A stretch of DNA of 36,284 nucleotides from an uncultured Flavobacterium sp. Its GTDB lineage: Bacteria > Bacteroidota > Bacteroidia > Flavobacteriales > Flavobacteriaceae. A model generated the notes under the pieces. That model was not told the DNA's origin and ran no database searches. It saw only the letters and a program-made list of their open reading frames with translations. This document shows, one piece after another, positions 9,046 through 16,786 of the stretch. Made by a program: the position numbers and the translations under genes. The DNA lies in the NCBI RefSeq assembly GCF_937967675.1, contig NZ_CALBSN010000157.1, positions 1 to 36,284 of the forward strand, in the 5' to 3' direction. Each line of letters begins with the position of its first letter. The first letter of the stretch is position 1.

Positions 9046-10071
9046 ATGAGAAAAAAAGTTACTTTAAAGCAAATTGCAAAAGAATTAGATGTTTCGATTT
9101 CAACCGTTTCAAAATCATTACGAGACAGCCATGAGATAAGTGAAGATACCCGCTTAAAAGTGCAAGCATTTGCTAAACTTTATAATTATAAGCCCAATAA
9201 TATTGCACTTAGTTTAAAAAATAAAAAAACCAAAACCATTGGAATTATTATTCCCGAAATTGTTCACCATTTTTTTGCAACAGTTATTAGTGGTATTGAA
9301 CAAGTAGCTAACGAAAAAGGATATAATGTAATTGTTTGTTTATCAGATGAATCTTTTGATAAAGAAGTAATTAATATGGAATTACTAGCAAATGGTAGTA
9401 CAGACGGTTTTATTATGTCTTTGTCTAAAGAAACCCAACAAAAAAAGGATTTTCATCACATTCAGGAAATAATTAGTCAGGGAATGCCAGTTGTGATGTT
9501 TGATAGAGTTACAAACGATGTTTTTTGTGATAAGGTAATAATTGACGATCAAGAAGCCGCCTTTAATGCAGTTCAGTTTTTTATTGATAACGGATTTAAA
9601 AAAATTGGTCTTATTACCACTGTAGATTATGTAAGTGTAGGGAAATTAAGAACTGATGGATATAAAAAAGCTCTCGTGGCCAATAATATTCCAATTGATG
9701 AAGATTTAATTGTAAAGATTGAGGATATTGAAAATTGTTCAATTAAAATTGAAAATCTGTTATCTAATATAAAATGCGATGCAATTTTTGCCGTTAACGA
9801 ATTATTTGCAGTAACTGCGATTAAAATAGCAGCCAAAAATAATTTAAAAGTTCCAGAGGATCTTTCGGTAATTGGTTTTACCGATGGTATTATTTCACAA
9901 TTTTCAACCCCAAGCATCTCGACAGTTAGTCAAAATGGTATAAAAATGGGAAGAAAAGCAGCTCAAATGTTAATCGATCGACTAGAACTAGAAGACGATG
10001 AAGACGAACAGTACAAAACCGAAATTATTGAAACAAACTTAATTGTTAGAGAATCTACTACAACGAAATAG
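9046..10071 (+). CDS. LacI-family transcriptional regulator of the starch locus
   Basis: 341 aa. The N-terminal HTH runs over residues 4-50 (TLKQIAKELDVSISTVSKSL, then a hinge helix region ending NNIALSLKNKK). Residues about 60-335 form the periplasmic-binding-protein-like sugar-sensing domain (TIGIIIPEIVHHFFATVISG, VMFDRV, IGFTDGIISQFSTPSISTV). It should bind the palindrome at 8928-8941 and respond to maltose or a maltodextrin. Bacteroides uses the membrane regulator SusR for the same job; here a cytoplasmic LacI protein is used. It is divergent from susC and points toward the sugar-uptake operon starting 201 bp downstream. Whether it represses or activates cannot be told from sequence. Ligand identity is inferred from neighbours. 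Confidence 0.93.
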   Translation: MRKKVTLKQIAKELDVSISTVSKSLRDSHEISEDTRLKVQAFAKLYNYKPNNIALSLKNKKTKTIGIIIPEIVHHFFATVISGIEQVANEKGYNVIVCLSDESFDKEVINMELLANGSTDGFIMSLSKETQQKKDFHHIQEIISQGMPVVMFDRVTNDVFCDKVIIDDQEAAFNAVQFFIDNGFKKIGLITTVDYVSVGKLRTDGYKKALVANNIPIDEDLIVKIEDIENCSIKIENLLSNIKCDAIFAVNELFAVTAIKIAAKNNLKVPEDLSVIGFTDGIISQFSTPSISTVSQNGIKMGRKAAQMLIDRLELEDDEDEQYKTEIIETNLIVRESTTTK

Positions 10072-10149
10072 TTTGTTTTAAACTGCTGATATACAAAATA
10101 TTATAAAAAAAACAATCTGAATAAATAAGGTGATTTTTTTTACTATTTT

Positions 10150-10181
10150 TTGTTTTATTAAAAATAATATTTCTAAATTTA
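10150..10181 (+). promoter_or_regulatory. Possible promoter of the MFS-pgmB-GH65-susB operon
   Basis: TTG (10150-10152), 21-bp spacer, then TAAATTTA (10174-10181), which differs from TAnnTTTG only at the last base. It would give a leader of about 85 nt containing the inverted repeat at 10224-10246. Confidence 0.35.
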
Positions 10182-10223
10182 CAAAATCAAAGCTTATATC
10201 TTCACTTCTAAATCATAAGTTTT

Positions 10224-10246
10224 GATAAGCACATAGAACGCTTATC
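10224..10246 (+). repeat. Inverted repeat in the leader of the sugar transporter gene
   Basis: GATAAGC (10224-10230) and GCTTATC (10240-10246) form a perfect 7-bp inverted repeat with a 9-base loop. Immediately after it, ATTTATT (10248-10254) and AATAAAT (10259-10265) form a second one just before the ATG at 10273. They could fold in mRNA or act as a protein-binding site; the sequence does not decide. Confidence 0.4.
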
Positions 10247-10272
10247 GATTTATTAATCAATAAATTACGATA

Positions 10273-11619
10273 ATGGAAAAGCGTAAATTAGGTTTCTGGG
10301 AAATTTGGAACATGAGTTTCGGTTTTTTGGGAATCCAAATGGGTTTTGCCCTACAAAATGCAAACGCAAGTAGAATTCTTCAACTTTTTGGTGCCGATGT
10401 GCATGAATTATCATGGTTTTGGATAATTGCTCCTTTAATGGGTTTAATTGTGCAGCCTATAATTGGACATTATAGTGATAATACTTGGTCAAGATTTGGA
10501 AGAAGAAAACCTTATTTCTTAACAGGAGCTATTTTAGCATCAGTTGGTTTAATTTTAATGCCTCAAGCTGAAATTTTTATTGCCTTCATGCCTGCTCTTT
10601 GGGTGGGTGCTGGAATGTTAATGATTATGGATGCTTCTTTTAACATAGCAATGGAACCTTTCCGTGCTTTAGTAGGAGATAATTTAAGAGCAGACCAACA
10701 TACATTAGGTTTCAGTGTTCAAACTGCTTTAATTGGAATAGGTGCCGTGGTAGGATCATGGTTACCTTATGTTTTAACCAATTGGTTTGGAATCAGTAAC
10801 CAACCTTCGGAAACTTCTGCTGTTCCACTAAACTTAATTTATTCTTTTATCATTGGAGCAATTATTTTAGTCGCTTCCATTTTAGTTACCATTTTCACAA
10901 CTAAAGAATATTCTCCAGAAGAATTAGAACAATTTAGAGACGAAAAAGAGCATAAAGAAGCTATTGGTGAAACCAAAGAAGCCAAACTTTCAGATGTTTT
11001 TTCAGATTTTGCTAAAATGCCAGAAACGATGCGCCAATTAAGTTGGGTGCAATTCTTTTCTTGGTTTGGATTGTTTGGAATGTGGGTTTTTACAACTCCA
11101 GCAATTGCTCAGCACATTTATGGTTTGTCTATTGATGATACGAAAAGTCCAGAATTTCAATCTGCTGGAGATTGGGTAGGAATTATTTTCGGAGTTTATA
11201 ATGCAGTTTCTGCTGTAGTAGCATTTGCGTTGCCTTACATTGCAAAACAAATTGGACGAAGAAAAACACACGCACTTTCTTTAGTTTTAGGTGGAATCGG
11301 ATTAATCTCGATGTATTTTATGCCAAATAAAGAAGCATTAATCTTCTCAATGGTTTTAGTCGGATTCGCTTGGGCAAGCATTTTGGCTATGCCTTACGCT
11401 ATTTTGGCGGGCTCCATTCAACCTAAAAAAATGGGTGTTTACATGGGAATTTTCAACTTCTTTATTGTAATTCCACAAATTATTAATGCTTTAATTGGTG
11501 GTCCTTTAGTGAAATACGTTTATAACGATCATGCTATTTATGCTATCGTGATGAGTGGTGTAAGTTTCCTGTTGGCTGCCCTTTTGGTATTAAAAGTTAA
11601 AGATCAAAAAGATATTTAG
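10273..11619 (+). CDS. MFS sugar transporter, likely maltose:proton symporter
   Basis: 448 aa inner membrane protein with about 12 hydrophobic helices. MFS loops are seen at GRRKPYFLTGAI (about 76-87) and GRRKTHALSL (second half), with MEPFRALVGDNL after helix 4, like the plant sucrose/SLC45-type and bacterial maltose/sucrose symporters. It should bring maltose from the periplasm to the cytoplasm, where the maltose phosphorylase two genes downstream needs it. It is the first gene of a tight operon, with 3 bp to the next ATG. A cytoplasmic loop at about 215-250 is rich in charged residues (EELEQFRDEKEHKEAIGETK). Family is sure; maltose as substrate is an inference from the operon. Confidence 0.88.
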   Translation: MEKRKLGFWEIWNMSFGFLGIQMGFALQNANASRILQLFGADVHELSWFWIIAPLMGLIVQPIIGHYSDNTWSRFGRRKPYFLTGAILASVGLILMPQAEIFIAFMPALWVGAGMLMIMDASFNIAMEPFRALVGDNLRADQHTLGFSVQTALIGIGAVVGSWLPYVLTNWFGISNQPSETSAVPLNLIYSFIIGAIILVASILVTIFTTKEYSPEELEQFRDEKEHKEAIGETKEAKLSDVFSDFAKMPETMRQLSWVQFFSWFGLFGMWVFTTPAIAQHIYGLSIDDTKSPEFQSAGDWVGIIFGVYNAVSAVVAFALPYIAKQIGRRKTHALSLVLGGIGLISMYFMPNKEALIFSMVLVGFAWASILAMPYAILAGSIQPKKMGVYMGIFNFFIVIPQIINALIGGPLVKYVYNDHAIYAIVMSGVSFLLAALLVLKVKDQKDI

Positions 11620-11622
11620 AAC

Positions 11623-12273
11623 ATGAAAAAAGCATTCATATTCGACCTTGACGGCGTAATTGTTGACACGGCTAAATATCATTTTTTAGCTTGGCAAAAG
11701 TTGGCCAACCAATTAGGAATCGAATTTACGCACGAGCATAACGAAGGTTTAAAAGGTGTAAGCCGTGTTCGTTCGTTAGACATTATTTTAGAATTGGGAA
11801 ATGTTCAAGCTTCCCAAGAAGATAAAAACAAATGGTTGGTTCAAAAAAATGAAGAATACCTTTCCTATTTAGTAGACATGGACGAAAGTGAAATTCTTCC
11901 AGGTGTACTAAAAGTATTGGAATATCTGAAAAGTAAAAACCAATTCATTGCTTTGGGTTCGGCAAGTAAAAACGCGCGACCTATTTTAGAAAAAACCAAT
12001 ATCATCCACTTTTTTGATGCTATTGTTGACGGGAATGACGTTTCAAACGCAAAACCTGATCCAGAAGTGTTTTTAAGAGCAGCAGAATTGGTAGGAGTTT
12101 CCAATGAAAATGCTATCGTTTTTGAAGATTCGGTAGCGGGAATTCAAGCGGCAAACATTGCCAACATGATAAGTGTAGGAATCGGTGATGCTACCGTCTT
12201 ACATGAAGCAAAGTACAATTTTAAAGATTTCACTTTTATTGATGAAGCCTTTTTATCGCAATTAATTGGTTAA
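11623..12273 (+). CDS. pgmB: Beta-phosphoglucomutase
   Basis: 216 aa HAD-superfamily enzyme converting beta-glucose-1-phosphate to glucose-6-phosphate in the cytoplasm. The N-terminal motif FDLDGVIVDT carries nucleophile D8 and acid/base D10. The cap region has the beta-PGM signature HFLAWQKLANQLGI and GVSRVRSLDIIL. Further HAD motifs are ALGSASKNA, NAKPDPEVF and FEDSVAGIQAA. Length fits the family (about 215-225). It directly precedes maltose phosphorylase, which makes beta-glucose-1-phosphate by inversion, so the two form one catabolic unit. Confidence 0.95.
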   Translation: MKKAFIFDLDGVIVDTAKYHFLAWQKLANQLGIEFTHEHNEGLKGVSRVRSLDIILELGNVQASQEDKNKWLVQKNEEYLSYLVDMDESEILPGVLKVLEYLKSKNQFIALGSASKNARPILEKTNIIHFFDAIVDGNDVSNAKPDPEVFLRAAELVGVSNENAIVFEDSVAGIQAANIANMISVGIGDATVLHEAKYNFKDFTFIDEAFLSQLIG

Positions 12274-12318
12274 GAAATTGACTAATTGACACATTAACAA
12301 AATTGACATATTACAAAA

Positions 12319-14604
12319 ATGAATCAAGATTATATACAACCCGACAATTGGTCGATTATTGAAGAAGGATTTGATGCAGAGCGAGTTAAATCTTCTGAAA
12401 GTTTATTTAGTATCGGGAACGGTGCTATGGGGCAACGCGCTAATTTTGAAGAACACTATTCAGGTAAAACGTTTCAAGGAAGCTACATTGCCGGAATTTA
12501 TTATCCCGATAAAACAAAAGTAGGTTGGTGGAAAAACGGTTATCCTGAATATTTCGCTAAAGTATTAAACGCGCCAAATTGGATAGGAATTGACATCGAA
12601 ATTAATGGCGAAAATTTAGATTTAGCCAAATGTCAGGCAGTTTCTAATTTCCGTCGTGAATTGAACATGAAGGAAGGAATTTATTACCGTTCTTTCGAAG
12701 CAACTTTAGCAAACGGAACTGAAATTGCTGTTAAGGTACAACGTTTCTTATCTTTAGATTTGGACGAAGTTGGCGTTATCAATTACGAAATCACCGCATT
12801 AAATTCTGATGCAAAAATTGTTTTCAAACCTTATGTTGACGCTGGAGTTCATAACGAAGATGCCAATTGGGAAGAAAAATTTTGGGAACCAATAAGCGTA
12901 AAGCATTCAGGTAATGAAGCTTTCGTAACGGCTAGAACGTTCAAAACGCATTTTACAGCTACAACTTTTATGCAAAATAGTATTTTGTTAGAAGGTTCAA
13001 ATTTGAGTGTAGCTCCAGTGAGTGTTGAAGAAACGAAAGAAAAGATTCAATTTTGCTATCAAGTTGCGGTTACAAAAGGGCAGTCGACTACCATTCAAAA
13101 AATTGGGGGTTACACCGTTTCAATGAATCATGAGGACACGATTTTAGCTGCTAAAAAAAGCATTGCAAAAGCATTAGAAATTGGAGTTGCTCAATTAACT
13201 GAAAACCAAAAACAAGCTTGGGCTAAAATTTGGGAAATGAGCGATATTACTATTGATGGCGATGTAAAAGCCCAACAAGGAATTCGTTTCAATATTTTCC
13301 AATTGAATCAAACCTACTTAGGAAAAGATTCCAGATTAAATATTGGTCCAAAAGGATTTACAGGTGAAAAATACGGAGGTTCTACATATTGGGACACCGA
13401 AGCCTATTGTATTCCTTTTTATATGGCCACCAAAGACCAACAAGTTGCTAGAAATCTATTAGCTTATCGATACAACCAATTGGATAAAGCCATCGAAAAT
13501 GCAGAAAAATTAGGTTTCAAAAATGGAGCTGCACTGTATCCAATGGTAACCATGAATGGTGAAGAATGTCACAACGAATGGGAAATTACTTTCGAGGAAA
13601 TTCACAGAAATGGTGCCATCGCTTTCGCTATTTATAACTATTACCGATTTACAGGCGATTATTCTTATATTCCAGAAAAAGGCTTAGAAGTTTTAATCGG
13701 AATTGCGCGTTTTTGGCATCAAAGAGCTACTTTCTCAACGTACAGAAATCAATATGTAATTCTTGGTGTTACGGGGCCAAATGAATACGAAAACAACGTA
13801 AACAACAATTGGTACACAAATTATATAGCAAAATGGTGTATTGATTACACTGTTGAACAAATCAATAAAATTGAAAACGAATATCCATCGGATTATACCC
13901 GAATCATGAATAAAGTGAAATTATCACAAGCCGAAATTTCAGCAATGAAAAAAGTGGCAGATAATATGTATTTCCCTTATTCAGAAGAACATGGCGTATA
14001 TTTACAACAAGATGGTTTCTTAGATAAAGAATTAATTACTGTTGCCGATTTAGATAAAGCGCAACGTCCAATCAATCAAAAATGGTCTTGGGATAGAATT
14101 TTACGTTCGCCTTACATCAAACAAGCCGATACTTTACAAGGATTCTATTTCTTCGAAGATCATTTTACCAAAGAACAATTAGAAAAACATTTCGATTTTT
14201 ACGAACCATTTACGGTTCACGAAAGTTCACTTTCACCATGTGTACACTCGATTCAAGCGGCTGTTTTGGGAAGAATGGAACAAGCGTATACGTTTTATTT
14301 AAGAACTTCACGTTTGGACTTAGACGATTATAACAAAGAAGTGGAAGAAGGATTACACATAACTTCTATGGCGGGAACTTGGATGAGTATCGTAGAAGGT
14401 TTTGGTGGAATGCGTGTTAGAAATAACCAATTGCATTTTGAACCAAAAATTCCTGCGCAATGGAAAGGGTATTCTTTCAAAGTAAATTTCAGAAATGCTA
14501 TAGTTAAAGTAGAAGTAAAACAAGAAGGAACAAACATTTCCATTGAAGGAAATTCGGATGTGGAAGTGTTTGTAAATGGTGAATCGCAACTAATTAAAAA
14601 TTAA
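12319..14604 (+). CDS. GH65 maltose phosphorylase
   Basis: 761 aa, cytoplasmic (no signal peptide), normal GH65 length. It splits maltose with phosphate into glucose and beta-glucose-1-phosphate. The N-terminal beta-sandwich begins with ESLFSIGNGAMGQRANFEEHYSG; the (alpha/alpha)6 barrel contains GGSTYWDTEAYCIPFYM, then the catalytic segment EECHNEWEITFEEIHRN at 415-431, and the phosphate-binding region near SSLSPCVHSIQAAVLG. The neighbouring beta-phosphoglucomutase supports maltose (or another alpha-glucobiose) phosphorolysis; trehalose or kojibiose specificity is less likely given the starch locus. The 45-bp gap before it carries three copies of AATTGAC (12276, 12284, 12301) but no terminator. 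Confidence 0.92.
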   Translation: MNQDYIQPDNWSIIEEGFDAERVKSSESLFSIGNGAMGQRANFEEHYSGKTFQGSYIAGIYYPDKTKVGWWKNGYPEYFAKVLNAPNWIGIDIEINGENLDLAKCQAVSNFRRELNMKEGIYYRSFEATLANGTEIAVKVQRFLSLDLDEVGVINYEITALNSDAKIVFKPYVDAGVHNEDANWEEKFWEPISVKHSGNEAFVTARTFKTHFTATTFMQNSILLEGSNLSVAPVSVEETKEKIQFCYQVAVTKGQSTTIQKIGGYTVSMNHEDTILAAKKSIAKALEIGVAQLTENQKQAWAKIWEMSDITIDGDVKAQQGIRFNIFQLNQTYLGKDSRLNIGPKGFTGEKYGGSTYWDTEAYCIPFYMATKDQQVARNLLAYRYNQLDKAIENAEKLGFKNGAALYPMVTMNGEECHNEWEITFEEIHRNGAIAFAIYNYYRFTGDYSYIPEKGLEVLIGIARFWHQRATFSTYRNQYVILGVTGPNEYENNVNNNWYTNYIAKWCIDYTVEQINKIENEYPSDYTRIMNKVKLSQAEISAMKKVADNMYFPYSEEHGVYLQQDGFLDKELITVADLDKAQRPINQKWSWDRILRSPYIKQADTLQGFYFFEDHFTKEQLEKHFDFYEPFTVHESSLSPCVHSIQAAVLGRMEQAYTFYLRTSRLDLDDYNKEVEEGLHITSMAGTWMSIVEGFGGMRVRNNQLHFEPKIPAQWKGYSFKVNFRNAIVKVEVKQEGTNISIEGNSDVEVFVNGESQLIKN

Positions 14605-14607
14605 AAC

Positions 14608-16722
14608 ATGAAAAAATATTTTGTTTCAGTATTTGTGATGGTTTTTTCAATTTTTGGGATGAATGCTCAAGAATTAAAATCGCCAAATGGGAATTTCAAG
14701 ATGATTTTCGCTTTAGAAAATGATGGTACACCAACGTACCAACTTTTCATGAAAAACAAAGAAATCATCAAAAAAAGTAAGTTGGGTTTAGAACTTCAAA
14801 AAGATAAAAAGTCGTTATTAAATGACTTTAAATTGGTAAACGAAGTTCGTAACACTTTCGATGAAACTTGGAAAACCGTTTGGGGTGAAGAAACCGAAAT
14901 CCGCAACCATTACAACGAATTAGCATTAACTCTGAAACAAAATGAAACGGAACGACAAGTAATCATTCGTTTTCGATTATTCAATGATGGTTTAGGTTTT
15001 CGTTACGAATTTCCAGAACAAAAGAACCTAACGTATTTTGTTGTAAAAGAAGAACGCACCGAGTTCGCCATGACAGGTGATCACACCGCATTTTGGATTC
15101 CAGGCGACTACGATACACAAGAATACGATTTCACAGAAAGTAAATTAACCGAAATTAGAAAGTTATTCCGTGGTGCTGTGTCTGAAAATGCATCTCAAAA
15201 ACAATTTTCAGATACAGGAGTACAAACTTCTTTGATGTTAAAAACTGCGGACGGAATTTACATCAACATTCACGAAGCGGCATTAATCAATTATTCTTGC
15301 ATGCATTTGAATCTTGACGATAAAAATTTAGTTTTTCAATCGCATTTAACTCCAGATGCTAAAGGAAATAAAGGACATTTACAAGCACCTTGTGTTTCGC
15401 CATGGAGAACCATTATTGCAAGTGCAGATGCTCGCGATATATTGGCTTCTCGTATGACATTAAACTTAAACGAGCCTTGTAAAATCGAAGATACGTCTTG
15501 GATTAAACCTGTAAAATATATTGGAGTTTGGTGGGAAATGATTACCGGAAAAAGCTCTTGGGCATACACCGATGAAATTCCATCCGTACAATTAGGAGTA
15601 ACGGATTTCACCAAAGCTAAACCAAATGGTAAACACGCAGCAAATACCAAACACGTAAAAGAATATATCGATTTTGCTGCTAAACATGGTTTCGATGCGG
15701 TTTTAGTAGAAGGTTGGAACGAAGGTTGGGAAGACTGGTTCGGTCACGAAAAAGATTATGTATTCGATTTCGTTACTCCTTACCCTGATTTTGATGTAAA
15801 AGGAATTCAAGAATATGCGAAATCTAAAGGTGTGAAAATGATTATGCATCACGAAACTTCTGGTTCAACAAGAAATTATGAGCGTCATTTAGACAAAGCA
15901 TTTCAATTTATGAATGATAATGGATATGATGCTGCTAAAACGGGTTATGTAGGTAACATTTTACCTTTAGGCGAACATCATTATAGTCAATCGATTTTAA
16001 ATCATTATCAATATGTGATTGAAAAAGCAGTCGATTATAAAATCATGATTAATGCGCATGAAGCGGTTCGTCCAACAGGAATTTGTAGAACGTATCCAAA
16101 CATGATTGGTAACGAATCAGCTCGTGGTACAGAATTTCAAGCGTTTGGTGGTTCAAAAGCAAATCATACTACTTTATTGCCCTTCACGAGATTACTTGGT
16201 GGTCCAATGGATTACACACCAGGAGTTTTTGAAATGGATATTGCCAAATTAAATCCAAACAACAATTCACATGTGAATACAACTTTGGCGAATCAATTAG
16301 GATTGTATGTGGTCATGTATTCTCCACTTCAAATGGCTGCCGATTTACCAGAAAACTACAATCGATTCTTAGATGCGTTCCAATTTATAAAAGATGTTCC
16401 GGTAGAATGGTCAACTTCAAAATATTTGGAAGCTGAGCCAGGTTATTATATCACGATTGCTCGAAAAGATAAAAATTCAAACAACTGGTTTGTTGGGAAT
16501 TCAAACGGTTATAATGCTAGAACATCAACCATTACATTAGATTTTTTAGAAAAAGGGAAAAAATACGAAGCCATTATTTACGCTGATGCTGCCGATGCGG
16601 ATTACAAAACCAATCCACAAGCATACAAAATTTCAAAACAAAAAGTAACCAATAAAACTAAATTGAAATTAAGAACGGCAGCTGGCGGTGGCTACGCTAT
16701 TAGTATTGTTGAGGTTAAATAA
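14608..16722 (+). CDS. susB: GH97 alpha-glucosidase, SusB-like, inverting type
   Basis: 704 aa periplasmic enzyme; signal peptide 1-20 ends in GMNAQ. It releases glucose from maltooligosaccharides. Three glutamates stand where the inverting Bacteroides SusB has its catalytic ones: E416 (MHHET), E485 (NAHE) and E509 (SARGTEF). Their spacings, 69 and 24 residues, equal those of SusB E439/E508/E532, so this copy belongs to the inverting alpha-glucosidase branch and not the retaining alpha-galactosidase branch. Upstream motifs include GVWWEMITGKSSWAY and VEGWNEGWEDWFG. It begins 4 bp after the GH65 stop. The enzyme yields glucose outside the inner membrane, so some carbon bypasses the maltose phosphorylase route. 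Confidence 0.94.
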   Translation: MKKYFVSVFVMVFSIFGMNAQELKSPNGNFKMIFALENDGTPTYQLFMKNKEIIKKSKLGLELQKDKKSLLNDFKLVNEVRNTFDETWKTVWGEETEIRNHYNELALTLKQNETERQVIIRFRLFNDGLGFRYEFPEQKNLTYFVVKEERTEFAMTGDHTAFWIPGDYDTQEYDFTESKLTEIRKLFRGAVSENASQKQFSDTGVQTSLMLKTADGIYINIHEAALINYSCMHLNLDDKNLVFQSHLTPDAKGNKGHLQAPCVSPWRTIIASADARDILASRMTLNLNEPCKIEDTSWIKPVKYIGVWWEMITGKSSWAYTDEIPSVQLGVTDFTKAKPNGKHAANTKHVKEYIDFAAKHGFDAVLVEGWNEGWEDWFGHEKDYVFDFVTPYPDFDVKGIQEYAKSKGVKMIMHHETSGSTRNYERHLDKAFQFMNDNGYDAAKTGYVGNILPLGEHHYSQSILNHYQYVIEKAVDYKIMINAHEAVRPTGICRTYPNMIGNESARGTEFQAFGGSKANHTTLLPFTRLLGGPMDYTPGVFEMDIAKLNPNNNSHVNTTLANQLGLYVVMYSPLQMAADLPENYNRFLDAFQFIKDVPVEWSTSKYLEAEPGYYITIARKDKNSNNWFVGNSNGYNARTSTITLDFLEKGKKYEAIIYADAADADYKTNPQAYKISKQKVTNKTKLKLRTAAGGGYAISIVEVK

Positions 16723-16737
16723 TATAATTCTGTCTAT

Positions 16738-16770
16738 AACCCTTTCAGAGTTCAAAACTCTGACAGGGTT
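16738..16770. repeat. 33-bp palindromic intergenic repeat
   Basis: The arms AACCCTTTCAGAGTT and AACTCTGACAGGGTT are inverse complements with one mismatch (T/C) and a 3-base loop. It sits between susB and the next GH13 gene. It looks like a REP-type flavobacterial element. There is no T run, so it is unlikely to be a simple terminator, but it could stabilise the upstream mRNA end. Confidence 0.7.
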
Positions 16771-16786
16771 AATTAAAATAAAAAAA

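Noticed and set aside
15336..15650. Minus-strand open frame of 104 codons inside susB
   Set aside because: Fully inside a gene with intact catalytic motifs; composition is that of a reverse-strand shadow.
16688..16786. Upstream start for the SusA-like protein
   Set aside because: It would overlap susB, translate through the palindromic repeat and bury the signal peptide; the ATG at 16787 is better.
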